From Verrucomicrobiia bacterium (GTDB lineage Bacteria; Verrucomicrobiota; Verrucomicrobiia; Opitutales; Cerasicoccaceae), in contig JAUIAM010000015.1 of the NCBI GenBank assembly GCA_030425485.1, positions 1 to 64,000 on the forward strand: DNA of 64,000 nucleotides, in the 5' to 3' direction. The translations under genes were made by a program, and so were the position numbers. Position 1 is the stretch's first letter, and each line of letters starts with the position of its first letter. Positions 45,882 to 54,514 of this stretch are shown in pieces. Below the pieces are notes generated by a model that ran no database searches, was not told the origin of the DNA, and was given only the letters and a program-made list of their open reading frames with translations.

Positions 45882-47825
45882 ATGGAACCGAAGGGAGAAG
45901 CGCCGGGCGATACGCCATTACCAGCCGATCCGGCACCACAGGTTGCAGGCGATACCCGTAAGCAGACCATTCAGCGTGGACTGACCCTGGCCGCGCTCGG
46001 GGTGGTCTTTGGGGACATCGGGACGAGCCCGCTTTACGCCATGAACGCCACGGTCGCCTTTGCCGACCAGAGACATTTAAACGAATCCATCATCGGCATC
46101 GTGTCCCTGTTTTTCTGGACGCTCATGCTCGTCGTTACGATCAAGTACCTCGTTTTCATTATGAAGGCGGACAACGACGGCGAAGGGGGCGACTTCTCTA
46201 TGCACGCCCTGCTGGAGGATGTGATGGGCCGCCCCAAGCGCACCCCGTTTATATACCTGCTCATCGCCTTCGGCGCGGCCCTCCTGGTGGGTGACGGCGT
46301 CATCACGCCATCCATTTCGGTGCTCAGCGCGATCGAGGGGCTGGAGGTGGCCGGGCCCGACCTCGGGCATGCCATCATTCCCATCGCGCTGATTATTTTA
46401 ATCACCCTGTTTGCCATCCAGCGCTTTGGCACGGGCGGCATTGGCAAGGCCTTTGGTCCGGTCATGCTCGTCTGGTTTGCCATACTGGGCGGGCTGGGTC
46501 TGTGGCAGCTTTTTGAGCACGGGATAACTATCCTCCATGCCTTCAATCCGGTTTATGCGGTGGAGTTTCTCTGGCATGAGCGCGGGCAGGCCCTGATGGT
46601 GCTTGGCGGGGTGGTCCTCTGCGTGACGGGCGTAGAGGCACTCTATGTTGATATGGGGCACTTTGGCCGCAAAGCCATCCAGCGCGGGTGGCTCTTCGTC
46701 GCCATGCCGGGCCTGGTCCTGAATTACTTTGGTCAAGGCGCATTGGCCCTCAGCAGCCCGAAAATGCCCGACAACCTTTTCTTCAGCCTGGTGCCCAGCG
46801 GGTGGATGACCTACGTGCTGGTGGCACTGGCGACGGTGGCGACGGTCATTGCCTCGCAGGCCGTTATCTCAGGGGTTTTTGCCCTGACCCGCCAGGCCAT
46901 CCAACTGCGCTACTGCCCAAATCTCCCCATCGTGCACACCTCGGACAAGGTCGAGGGGCAGATCTACGTGCCGATCGTAAACCTCCTGCTTTGCGTGGCC
47001 TGTGTGCTCACGGTGGTGCTTTTTCGGACCTCGGTCAATCTGGCCGCAGCTTATGGTATGGCGGTGACGGGGGCGATGGGCATCACTTCGCTGGCCTACT
47101 GTTATGTGCGGGTTAAAGTCTGGAAAAAGAGCCTTGCGGCCAGCCTCTTGTTGCTGGCTGCATTCTGGATCATCGATATCGCCTTTCTCGCTTCGACGCT
47201 GCTCAAGTTCGTCGATGGAGCCTTCTATCCCCTGATGATTGCAGCGGGCATCTTTATCATGATGCTGACATGGCGCATGGGGCGAAAGGCCATCGTGCAG
47301 TCCTTCTTTGAAAAGCAGGAACCGCTGGAGAAATTCCTCCAGGACCTGCCGCAAAAGGAGTTTACCCAGATGCCGGGCACGGGCATTTTTCTCACAGCGG
47401 ACAACCACTACGCGCCCAGCGCGATGCAGGACCAACTCGCTTTCTTCAAGGTGCTGCGCGAGGAGAACATCCTTATGACCGCCGTGCCTGATGTGAAGCC
47501 GCGGGTGCGCCACGGGCGCATTATCGAGATGGAGAAGCTCGAGCACGGTTTCTTCCGCATCACCTTCCGCTATGGCTACCGCGAGCAGCCCGACCTGTTG
47601 GAGATTCTCAAGCATGTGCGCGACGAGGTGGGCGGAAAGATCGACCTCGACGACGTGCTCTTTAACTTCAACCGCGAGCGGGTTTTCGTCACCCGTGCCC
47701 GCACGCTGGCCTATCCGCTCAAGCTGCTCTTCGTTCTGCTTGCGCGTAACTCGCAGCCCATGCAGGAACAGTTCAAATACCCGCCGCGTAAGGCCGTCGA
47801 GACCGTTCATCCGGTCTTCCTATAG
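45882..47825 (+). CDS. kup: Potassium uptake protein Kup
   Basis: About 647 residues from the ATG at 45882, preceded by GGGGGG; an in-frame ATG at 45867 is less likely. It has the Kup opening LAALGVVFGDIGTSPLYAMN, then NDGEGGDFSMHALL and LLVGDGVITPSISVLSAIEG, and about twelve hydrophobic segments up to residue ~465. The C-terminal hydrophilic domain (residues ~490-645, MPGTGIFLTADNHYAPSAMQ and the late FGYREQPDLLEIL-type helices) is present and intact. Kup is a K+/H+ symporter. It is single here, without other potassium genes. Confidence 0.92.
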   Translation: MEPKGEAPGDTPLPADPAPQVAGDTRKQTIQRGLTLAALGVVFGDIGTSPLYAMNATVAFADQRHLNESIIGIVSLFFWTLMLVVTIKYLVFIMKADNDGEGGDFSMHALLEDVMGRPKRTPFIYLLIAFGAALLVGDGVITPSISVLSAIEGLEVAGPDLGHAIIPIALIILITLFAIQRFGTGGIGKAFGPVMLVWFAILGGLGLWQLFEHGITILHAFNPVYAVEFLWHERGQALMVLGGVVLCVTGVEALYVDMGHFGRKAIQRGWLFVAMPGLVLNYFGQGALALSSPKMPDNLFFSLVPSGWMTYVLVALATVATVIASQAVISGVFALTRQAIQLRYCPNLPIVHTSDKVEGQIYVPIVNLLLCVACVLTVVLFRTSVNLAAAYGMAVTGAMGITSLAYCYVRVKVWKKSLAASLLLLAAFWIIDIAFLASTLLKFVDGAFYPLMIAAGIFIMMLTWRMGRKAIVQSFFEKQEPLEKFLQDLPQKEFTQMPGTGIFLTADNHYAPSAMQDQLAFFKVLREENILMTAVPDVKPRVRHGRIIEMEKLEHGFFRITFRYGYREQPDLLEILKHVRDEVGGKIDLDDVLFNFNRERVFVTRARTLAYPLKLLFVLLARNSQPMQEQFKYPPRKAVETVHPVFL

Positions 47826-47834
47826 GCAGTGTGG

Positions 47835-48542
47835 TCAGGTTTTATTTGTGAGGCGAGCCAGCAAGCCCGGCCTTTTTGCTACCCATTTGATCTGTGTCTC
47901 ATTCCTGAAATACGGAGCGACGATAGGATGCTTGGCGTACTTCCTCATGGCGGCATAGACGGAGTGCCCCAGAATGCGGTGATTGTGTTTATAGTGGTGC
48001 AGCGAGCCCTGTGGTGATTGCGCTCCCGCATGGTACGTTTCCCGCGACCGCTTTACGATGTCTTGCATCTTTTCTCTGTATTGCTCGACGTTTACGCTGA
48101 GCCCAAGAAAGCCAATGGTGTTGCGAATCGAGAACGGATCGCTGACCACATCCTCGTAGCGCAAGACATGCTTGTCCTGCCGGGCTTGGTCAAAGTACTT
48201 CACGCAGCGCATGTAGTAGCCTACTTCACGCTGTATGCTGCTGTGCTGCCGGGGCTTGATACCTGAGCGCAGGCAGTGTGAGGTGATGGCCTCGATGGGA
48301 TCGCGTACGAGTAATATCAGCCGTTCTGCTCGGGCACCATCAATCTCCTTTGGGTCGTGCTCTTTTTGCAACAGTATCTGTTCGCGGTCCTTGTACTGGA
48401 TTAGGTTTGAACGCGCTGAGTAGTCGTTATGGCTCTGGTCTTCCACGGTTCTTGAGTCGATGGTTCTCATTCGAGTGGTACTCTCCAGTAAAAACCTGAC
48501 ATAAGAGTTTCCGGATCTTGGATAAGAGAGAAGATAATTCAC
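47835..48542 (-). CDS. Sulfotransferase-family protein
   Basis: A 235-residue protein with the PAPS-binding signature at the N-terminus (LLSYPRSGNSYVRFLLE, the 5'-phosphosulfate loop) and the 3'-phosphate motif LILLVRDPIEAITSH at ~residues 75-90. The middle (QREVGYYMRCVKYFDQARQD, VLRYEDVVSDPF) and the C-terminal basic end agree with bacterial sulfotransferases. It probably transfers sulfate to a sugar or lipid. The gene is less GC-rich than the neighbouring kup gene and stands alone, which hints at acquisition. Confidence 0.75.
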   Translation of the reverse strand: MNYLLSYPRSGNSYVRFLLESTTRMRTIDSRTVEDQSHNDYSARSNLIQYKDREQILLQKEHDPKEIDGARAERLILLVRDPIEAITSHCLRSGIKPRQHSSIQREVGYYMRCVKYFDQARQDKHVLRYEDVVSDPFSIRNTIGFLGLSVNVEQYREKMQDIVKRSRETYHAGAQSPQGSLHHYKHNHRILGHSVYAAMRKYAKHPIVAPYFRNETQIKWVAKRPGLLARLTNKT

Positions 48543-48696
48543 ATTTATACCTTATGTTGTAGGGGTAACAGGGGTAGGGTACTACGTTTATCGTGTGCTT
48601 TCAAGTGGTGGGGGCATTCTACGTCCAAAGTGGAATTATCATCCCGTTCTGGAATTAGGCTTTTGCTTTTTAATCTCGAGTCCCTAGGATGCCCGC

Positions 48697-49644
48697 ATGC
48701 CTAAGGAAGCCCCATTGCGTTGCGGGGTGGCTGGGGTCGGCTACCTCGGTCAGCACCACGCGCGAATCTACCATCAACTCGATGGCTGCGAACTGGCTGG
48801 CGTCTACGACGTCGACCCCAAGCGCGCGAGAGAGATTGCCAAGCAGCACGGCGGGGCGCACGTGTGCGCATCCCTCGACGAACTCGGTCAACGCTGCGAC
48901 GCGGTCAGCATCGTGGTGCCGACGGACCTCCACACCGAAGTCGCGCTCAAGCTGCTGGACCACGACTGCCACCTGCTGATTGAGAAACCCATCTGCCCCA
49001 CGCTGGAGGAGGCCGAGCAGATTACCGCCGCTGCCGTGGCCAAGGACCGCATCGTGCAGGTGGGCCACATCGAGCACTACAACCCGGTCATGAGCTTCCT
49101 GGAAAAGCATGTCAAGGACCCGCGCTTTATTACCGCAGACCGCTTGGCCGAGTTTAAGCTGCGCGGTGTCGAGGTCAGCGTGATCCTCGACCTGATGATT
49201 CACGACATCGGCGTCATCCTGCAACTGGTCAAAAGCCCGCTCGTGCGGGTGGACTCCGTTGGCGTCAACGTCCTGACCAAGAGCGAGGATATTGCTAACG
49301 CGCGCCTGACCTTTGAGAACGGCTGCGTGGCCAACATCAATACCTCGCGCGTCAGCCGCAAGCCCGTGCGTGAGATCCGCGTCTTCCAGCCCAACGCCTA
49401 CCTTTCGCTCAACTTCGCCGAGCAAAAAGGGCACCTCATCCGCAAGGGCAAGCTCGGCCTGAGCAAGAAAAACATCCCGATCGAAAAGGGCGAGCCGCTC
49501 CTGCTCGAACTGGCCTCCTTTAGCGACGCCATCCGTCAGAAGCAAAACCCGAAGGTCGATGCCAACCTCGGCAAATCCGCCCTCGAAGTGGCCCTGCAAA
49601 TCACCCAGCAAATCCGACAAGGTAACGCATTGAGAGAGGGTTAA
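48697..49644 (+). CDS. Gfo/Idh/MocA oxidoreductase (lipid-A-linked, GnnA-like?)
   Basis: A 315-residue protein with an N-terminal NAD(P) Rossmann loop (CGVAGVGYLGQHHARIYHQL), the catalytic EKPICPTLEEAEQI region and a C-terminal alpha/beta domain. It lies before lpxB, interrupted only by the GxxExxY element. Gfo/Idh oxidoreductases placed beside lipid A genes are known to include GnnA, which oxidises UDP-GlcNAc for 3-amino lipid A; the assignment to that role is inference because no GnnB aminotransferase is seen here. Confidence 0.75.
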   Translation: MPKEAPLRCGVAGVGYLGQHHARIYHQLDGCELAGVYDVDPKRAREIAKQHGGAHVCASLDELGQRCDAVSIVVPTDLHTEVALKLLDHDCHLLIEKPICPTLEEAEQITAAAVAKDRIVQVGHIEHYNPVMSFLEKHVKDPRFITADRLAEFKLRGVEVSVILDLMIHDIGVILQLVKSPLVRVDSVGVNVLTKSEDIANARLTFENGCVANINTSRVSRKPVREIRVFQPNAYLSLNFAEQKGHLIRKGKLGLSKKNIPIEKGEPLLLELASFSDAIRQKQNPKVDANLGKSALEVALQITQQIRQGNALREG

Positions 49645-49688
49645 GCACGCATTCAACCGCAAAGGACGCGAAGCGCCGGAGCTATTTT

Positions 49689-50128
49689 TCACACGGAGGC
49701 ACAGAGGCACGGAGATGACTGAAAATCAGATTGGGGATATTGTAGTTGACGCAGCCATTCGACTTCACCGCGAGCTAGGCCCGGGCTTAATGGAATCGGT
49801 TTATGAAGCGATTTTAGCCAAACAGTTTATGCTCGGTGGGCTCACTGTTATTCGCCAAGTTGCTATTCCTATTACCTTTCAGGGTGAAACCTATGACGAG
49901 GGCTTCCGGGCGGATTTAATTTTGAATAACAAAGTCATTCTTGAACTAAAATCCGTAGAGAGACTTACCCGTGCGCACCATAAACAATTGTTAACTTATC
50001 TAAGGTTTACTCAAATGAAGCTTGGGTATCTGCTCAACTTCGGTGAAGAACTGATGAAGACGGGAATTAGCCGTGTCATTAACGGAAGCCTCTCATCTTA
50101 ATCTCCGTGCCTCTGTGCCGCCGTGTGA
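49689..50128 (+). mobile_element. GxxExxY element: gene enclosed by 28-bp inverted repeats
   Basis: Left arm 49689-49716 and right arm 50101-50128 are inverse copies matching at 27 of 28 positions (consensus start TCACACGG, end GGCACGGAGAT). The left arm contains GGAG and the first two bases of the ATG start codon of the enclosed gene, and the right arm overlaps the last base of its stop. Such precise packing suggests a unit that moves or is copied together. It splits a Gfo/Idh-lpxB pair. Confidence 0.7.
49715..50101 (+). CDS. GxxExxY protein (PD-(D/E)XK nuclease-like)
   Basis: A 128-residue protein that carries the family name motif in LHRELGPGLMESVYEAIL and a nuclease-like core (GFRADLILNNKVILELKSV, with Asp then Glu-x-Lys). 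GxxExxY proteins are common in Verrucomicrobiota, Planctomycetota and Bacteroidota and are assigned to the PD-(D/E)XK superfamily; their role is not known. The gene starts and ends inside the inverted repeats around it and has lower GC than lpxB and the oxidoreductase gene. A self-mobile or homing role is possible. Confidence 0.85.
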   Translation: MTENQIGDIVVDAAIRLHRELGPGLMESVYEAILAKQFMLGGLTVIRQVAIPITFQGETYDEGFRADLILNNKVILELKSVERLTRAHHKQLLTYLRFTQMKLGYLLNFGEELMKTGISRVINGSLSS

Positions 50129-50143
50129 GTAATTATTTTTTTC

Positions 50144-51391
50144 ATGAATCTCCCCGCACCCAATAGCTTGCCTGCGCCACATGCCCGCCCATCCCAAGGG
50201 GTAGCGACCGAAGGGAGCGTAGGGGCGGAGCCCCTCAATGCCAGCGGTTGTCCACCGCCGCCCGATGTGCTCATCCTGGCCGGTGAGCACTCCGGTGACC
50301 AGCACGCTGCCCGCATGCTGCGTCAGGCTCTCGCCGAGCGACCAGAGTTATCGGCTTGCGCCATCGGTGGCACAGAGTTGGAAAAGGCCGGGGCGCAGCT
50401 CTTGTTTGACCTCGTGCCGCACTCTGTCGTGGGGCTCTTTGAAGTGCTCAAAAACTACGGTTTTTTCAAGGAGTTGATGGACAAGACCGTGGCCTGGATA
50501 ACCGCGCACCGTCCGCGCGCCGTCTGCCTGATCGACTACCCCGGCTTTAACCTCCGCCTGGCTGAGCGGCTGCGCAAGGAAGGCGTCAGCACCAAGGGCG
50601 GGGGAGACGTCTCCGTCGTCTACTACATCAGCCCGCAGATTTGGGCCTGGAAGGCGCACCGCCGCTTTAAGATGGCCAAACTGCTCGACGCCATGTCGGT
50701 CATCTTTCCCTTTGAGGTCGAGTGCTATGCGGACACTGAGCTGCCCGTGACCTACGTCGGCCACCCCTTTACGGAGCCGGACTACGAGCTACCGCTACGC
50801 TACGATGGGGAGGGTCCGGTTCTCCTGCTTCCCGGCAGCCGAAAGACCGCTATCAAGCGCATCTTTCCGCTCATGCTGGCAGGTCTTCAGCAGTACTATC
50901 GCGAGCACCCGGATGCACCGCCAGCGATCTCGATTTATCCCTCGGAGGAGTTGGGCGAGCTGCTCAAGTCCATCCTCAGTGCGTATCCAAAAATCCATGA
51001 CAAGGTGGAGTTGTTCCCGATGCGTGACGACATCACCGCTGCGCGGGCGGTGCTTACCAGCTCGGGCACGATGTCGCTCAACTGTGCGCTTGCGGCCATC
51101 CCGGGGGCGATCGTCTACCGGGCCAACCCCTTTACCTACATGATTGGCCGCCGGGTGGTGAAAATCGACCGCCTCGGCATCGCAAACATCCTGCTCGAAC
51201 GCGACATCTACCCGGAGTTCCTTCAGGGTGCGGCATCGCCCACGGCTTTATCGCAGGAACTGCACACCTGCCTGAGCAATCCCGGTCGTCGGGAGTTCAC
51301 CGCAGCGGCCAGTGCGGAGCTGTTTTCGCTCCTGAGTGAGCAGCGGGAGATGTCCCCCGGGCAGTGGCTGCTCAAGCAAATTCGCGCTTAA
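50144..51391 (+). CDS. lpxB: Lipid-A-disaccharide synthase LpxB
   Basis: A 415-residue protein. The family core starts at PDVLILAGEHSGDQHAARML (residue ~39), with ISPQIWAWKAHRR and LLPGSRKTAIKRI further on. LpxB joins lipid X to UDP-diacylglucosamine in lipid A synthesis at the inner membrane. The first ~37 residues (GVATEGSVGAEPL region) are not part of the family and are coded by a dispersed hairpin repeat (50196-50235). No other ATG occurs before the core, though a GTG in the PDVL codon would give a normal start. An extra N-terminal tail would be odd but tolerable. Confidence 0.88.
   Translation: MNLPAPNSLPAPHARPSQGVATEGSVGAEPLNASGCPPPPDVLILAGEHSGDQHAARMLRQALAERPELSACAIGGTELEKAGAQLLFDLVPHSVVGLFEVLKNYGFFKELMDKTVAWITAHRPRAVCLIDYPGFNLRLAERLRKEGVSTKGGGDVSVVYYISPQIWAWKAHRRFKMAKLLDAMSVIFPFEVECYADTELPVTYVGHPFTEPDYELPLRYDGEGPVLLLPGSRKTAIKRIFPLMLAGLQQYYREHPDAPPAISIYPSEELGELLKSILSAYPKIHDKVELFPMRDDITAARAVLTSSGTMSLNCALAAIPGAIVYRANPFTYMIGRRVVKIDRLGIANILLERDIYPEFLQGAASPTALSQELHTCLSNPGRREFTAAASAELFSLLSEQREMSPGQWLLKQIRA
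50196..50235 (+). repeat. Dispersed hairpin repeat inside the 5' part of lpxB
   Basis: The segment (GGGTAGCGACCGAAGGGAGC, then GTAGGGGCGGAGCCCCT) holds a 6-bp hairpin at 50221-50235 and matches the inverse of 32359-32396 closely. It is read in frame in the proposed lpxB start region. Confidence 0.55.
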
Positions 51392-51399
51392 ACTGCCGC

Positions 51400-52371
51400 T
51401 CACTCCCCGCCGCAGGCCAGCCGTTGCCAGTGGCGAAACTGTGCGGTATCGGTCGAGGTGACGCGCAGGGCGAGGTTGCCAAAGGCGTCGAGGGCCTCCA
51501 CGTAGCTGCAGTAGGAGTAGCCGTCAAAGTGCATGCCAATCCAGATGCTGGTCACGGTCGGGAGGTACAGATGCATGGCCTGGCTGGAGCCACCCACATA
51601 GAGCCAGCTCTTGGGGTTGCGCTCCGACATGCTGGGGTAGAAGGGCATGCTCATGCGGCCAAACTTACCCGCTACGGTCAGGATGAGCTGCGACTGTGCT
51701 TCGACCGCGTCGCGAAATAGCTTGGCCCAAAAGGCATCACTGGAGGGATAGCCTTGCTCTTGCAGGGAGATGCCTTCTTCCCAACTGGGGATAGCTGCGC
51801 CCGCCGGGTCTTGCTTGAGTGAGTACTCGGTGGCGAGCTGCGGCGTCTGGCGGTACTGCGTACGCAAGTCCCCCACGCGGTACCAACTGGCCAGCTCCGC
51901 CTCGGGCACATCGCGCACGACATGCGCCTGGAGGCACTGGCGGTAGCGGTAGACTTCCGAGTCCGGCGCGAGGAAAATCCGGCACAGGGCGCGATGATGT
52001 TGGTCAAAGCTCTCCATCCCCACCATCAGGCGGTCATCGACATGGGTTTCGTGTACCGTGTAGGTGTGGTCCCACTGGCTGGTGTCCCAGCGGATGTCGG
52101 CGTACTGATTACTACCCCGGTAGTAGGGACCGATGTGCTCCATGTCTGGCAGGCACAGGGAAGAGCCGAGGATGCAGTGCTGGTTGCGCACAAAGCAGAT
52201 CATCTCGCCAAACTGTGAGAGCTCCGGGAGGAGGCGGGTGTAGTCCTGGGCCAGTTCTGCCGCGTAGGCGTACTTGGGCTGGCAACCGCAGTTGCAGGAC
52301 TTTTGTCCGTTCGGATCAGAGCGATGTCCGTTGCTTTCGCCGGACTGTGGGTTAAATCTGCGCTCGCGCAT
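51400..52371 (-). CDS. HmuS/ChuS-like heme-handling protein
   Basis: A 323-residue protein with the two-lobed pattern of the HmuS/HemS family. The N-terminal lobe has LLPELSQFGEMICFVRNQHC and GMESFDQHHRALCRIFLA; the C-terminal lobe has TVTSIWIGMHFDGYSYCSYV followed by a DAFGNLALRV strand, each resembling the family's conserved strands (LQFFDxxGxAVHKIYL and ELFDxxGELIxxFFG). These proteins bind or open heme in the cytoplasm. The start lies only 9 bp after the flavodoxin gene, which could supply electrons. CNCGC at ~26-30 is an unusual cysteine cluster near the N-terminus. Confidence 0.6.
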   Translation of the reverse strand: MRERRFNPQSGESNGHRSDPNGQKSCNCGCQPKYAYAAELAQDYTRLLPELSQFGEMICFVRNQHCILGSSLCLPDMEHIGPYYRGSNQYADIRWDTSQWDHTYTVHETHVDDRLMVGMESFDQHHRALCRIFLAPDSEVYRYRQCLQAHVVRDVPEAELASWYRVGDLRTQYRQTPQLATEYSLKQDPAGAAIPSWEEGISLQEQGYPSSDAFWAKLFRDAVEAQSQLILTVAGKFGRMSMPFYPSMSERNPKSWLYVGGSSQAMHLYLPTVTSIWIGMHFDGYSYCSYVEALDAFGNLALRVTSTDTAQFRHWQRLACGGE

Positions 52372-52379
52372 TAGTCGGC

Positions 52380-52829
52380 CTAGCGAGTAGCGAGTTGCTG
52401 GGCCAGAAAGGTCTCCACCCAGGCGTCAAAGTCGCTGTCGAAGTCGATATCCAGCTCCAGACGCTCGCAAAGGGGCGTTCCGCCACCGGCCTTTAAGGCC
52501 TCGTCGAGGCGGCGCGCGCAGCCGCAGAAGTCGTCATAGGAAGTATCGCCCAAGCCCACCACAGCGTATTCGAGGTGGTCTACCTTGGCGTTCTGGTCAT
52601 ACAGGCCCTCGCAGAAGTCGATGGCGTCGTCGGGTGGCTCACCGTCGCCCCAGGTGGAGAAAATCAGCACGACGCGATGGGTACTGGCGAACTTTTCCAG
52701 CGGCCAGTCCTCCACCGACGTAATGGTGTGCGGGTAGTCTTCCGCCTTGCAGCGGTCGGCCAGGCGGTTGGCCAGGTCCTCGGCGTTGCCCGTCATGGTG
52801 CCGAAAATAATGTGCAGTGTATTGTCCAT
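52380..52829 (-). CDS. Flavodoxin
   Basis: A 149-residue flavodoxin. The FMN phosphate loop is HIIFGTMTGNAEDLANRLAD, the isoalloxazine loops are FSTWGDGEPPDDAIDFCE and YAVVGLGDTSYDDFCGCARRLDEAL. It carries electrons at low potential. It lies just upstream of the HmuS-like gene on the same strand, an arrangement that fits a reductant for a heme enzyme. The conserved short length fits a free flavodoxin, not a reductase fragment. Confidence 0.9.
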   Translation of the reverse strand: MDNTLHIIFGTMTGNAEDLANRLADRCKAEDYPHTITSVEDWPLEKFASTHRVVLIFSTWGDGEPPDDAIDFCEGLYDQNAKVDHLEYAVVGLGDTSYDDFCGCARRLDEALKAGGGTPLCERLELDIDFDSDFDAWVETFLAQQLATR

Positions 52830-52943
52830 CTCAGTGTAAATTTACAGGTGAAAAGCCCTATGAGTGCGCAAATGAGACTCATTTTCAAGAAATTTCTGCA
52901 CAAAATCTCCCGCGGTCTCTCTGGGCGGGCAATCGGGTGCTGA

Positions 52944-53390
52944 CTACTCGCTGTCTGGGCCGTGCATGGGCACGACTTTGCCCAGGGTCTTGGTCAAACC
53001 ATCGGCCAGGGCCGTGCGCTCGGTTTCGGTCAGCTTCGCCTTGGGGTGCATCCAGGTGTAGCTTTCGAGGGGCATCCAGCCCTCTGAGGCGGCGTCGGGA
53101 GCCTCATCTGCATCGCGGCCATAGCCTTCGACGTTGATGTTAAAGTGCTCGCGGCCTTCGCTGACGTGGTCGGAGAGCCAGAGGGAGACGGGGGCAACCT
53201 TAGCGTACCAAGGCCAGACGGTCTGGTTGCTGTGGCAGTCTGCGCAGGCGTTGTAAAAGAGCTCCTTGGTCTGGGGGCTGTCCCAGAGGGGCTCCACTTC
53301 GACGGGTGGGTTGGTCGTTTCAACCGGGATGAACTGGATGCCGATGGCGGCAACGATGAGCAGCAACACAATAATTTTCAGCACCTTCAT
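52944..53390 (-). CDS. Heme-binding-domain cytochrome (single c-type heme)
   Basis: A 148-residue protein with an N-terminal signal anchor (LKIIVLLLIVAAIGIQFIPV), a single CxxCH heme c site (NACADCHSNQTVWPWYAKVA) and a WLSDHVSEGREHFN helix, which is the pattern of the 'heme-binding domain' proteins (Haem_bd family). It is expected in the periplasm with covalently attached heme. It sits among heme genes and upstream of the flavodoxin gene. Confidence 0.82.
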   Translation of the reverse strand: MKVLKIIVLLLIVAAIGIQFIPVETTNPPVEVEPLWDSPQTKELFYNACADCHSNQTVWPWYAKVAPVSLWLSDHVSEGREHFNINVEGYGRDADEAPDAASEGWMPLESYTWMHPKAKLTETERTALADGLTKTLGKVVPMHGPDSE

Positions 53391-53476
53391 GATGGGAACT
53401 GTATCTCATGGTGCATCGAGTAAATCAATGGCATAACACCTTTGCCTTCAGGATTTAAGCAAGCTGGTAAATGCTA

Positions 53477-54514
53477 TTACTCCCCGCCGCGGATGGCGGA
53501 CCACACGCGCTGGGCGCGCTCGACGATGGCGCTGCGGGCGCGTTCGACTTCGGCTTGGCGGGCCTTGAGGTTTTCGTTGGCGATTTCGGCCAGGTCGTCG
53601 AGGTTGTAGAGGTAGACGTTGGAGAGCCTACCCACACCGGCTTCCACATCGCGCGGCAGGGCCAGGTCGATCAGAAACAGCGGACGCGTCGGGCGTTCCT
53701 TTAGCGCGGGCTTGACCTCCTCTTTGCGCAAAATGGGCTCGGTCGCGGCGGTCGAGCAGATCACGACGTCGTGATAACCGAGCACGCGGGGTGTATCCGA
53801 AATGCTGATACAGGGGCCGCCAAATTCGTCCGCCAGGCGACGTGCGTTGATGAGGTTGCGCCCGGCCACGGTGACGTGCTTCACGCCCCGGCTGACGAGG
53901 GCCTGAGTTGTTTTTTCGGCCACCTCACCCGTACCAACGAGTAGCACGGAGATGTCGGCCAAGTCGCCGCAAACGCGTTGGGCGAGGTCAGCGGCCACGT
54001 TGCCAATGCTGATCTGTCCGCGTCCGATGCCCGTGTGCGTACGGGCCCACTTGGCGGCTTGGAAGCTTTTCTGGAAAATGCGGTTCAGGATGGGGCCAGT
54101 TGCGGCCAACTCTGCCGCACCCGCGTAAGAGCTCTTGACCTGCCCGAGGATCTCCGTCTCGCCCAGCATCTGCGAGTCCAGCCCTGCGGCTACCTCGAAG
54201 GCGTGGCGCACGACTTCCTCGTCCGTCAGCCAGAAACCGTGTTTGAGAAAGGCCTGCGCGTTAAAGCCATCGGTTTCGCTGAGTGATTTCTCGAGCGCCT
54301 CGCGGGAGTTGTCGTTACCCGCTACACCGTAGATTTCGACGCGGTTGCAGGTGTTAAGGATGAGGCACTCGTTCAGCCCGGGTGCTGTTTTGAGCTGGCG
54401 GTAAAGCTGCTGCGCACTCTCCATACCGAGCGCAAAGGACTCCCGTACCTCAATCGGTGCGGTCTGGTGAGAGCTCCCAAGCAGGAACAGGTGCGTGGGT
54501 TCAGGGTTGGGCAT
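53477..54514 (-). CDS. hemA: Glutamyl-tRNA reductase, short C-terminus
   Basis: About 345 residues from the ATG at 54514, which overlaps the preceding CcsA-like gene by 14 bp. Family motifs are LLGSSHQTAPIEVRESFALG, ILNTCNRVEIYG (with the catalytic Cys) and LGETEILGQVKSSYAGA, then the NADPH-binding LLVGTGEVAEKTTQALVSRG. It makes glutamate-1-semialdehyde, the first step to heme. The protein stops at ERAQRVWSAIRGGE, about 75-100 residues short of the usual dimerisation domain, and no continuation is seen after the stop. It also holds a GTATC-N9-GATAC palindrome. Confidence 0.88.
   Translation of the reverse strand: MPNPEPTHLFLLGSSHQTAPIEVRESFALGMESAQQLYRQLKTAPGLNECLILNTCNRVEIYGVAGNDNSREALEKSLSETDGFNAQAFLKHGFWLTDEEVVRHAFEVAAGLDSQMLGETEILGQVKSSYAGAAELAATGPILNRIFQKSFQAAKWARTHTGIGRGQISIGNVAADLAQRVCGDLADISVLLVGTGEVAEKTTQALVSRGVKHVTVAGRNLINARRLADEFGGPCISISDTPRVLGYHDVVICSTAATEPILRKEEVKPALKERPTRPLFLIDLALPRDVEAGVGRLSNVYLYNLDDLAEIANENLKARQAEVERARSAIVERAQRVWSAIRGGE
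53792..53812. promoter_or_regulatory. TGTATC-N9-GATACA palindrome inside hemA
   Basis: TGTATC at 53792-53797 and GATACA at 53807-53812 around a 9-base centre, so the arms are 6 bp here. Exact match to the outer consensus, in coding sequence. Confidence 0.5.

Noticed and set aside
46869-47810. A 313-codon frame antisense to kup
   Set aside because: Lies wholly in the well-supported kup gene.
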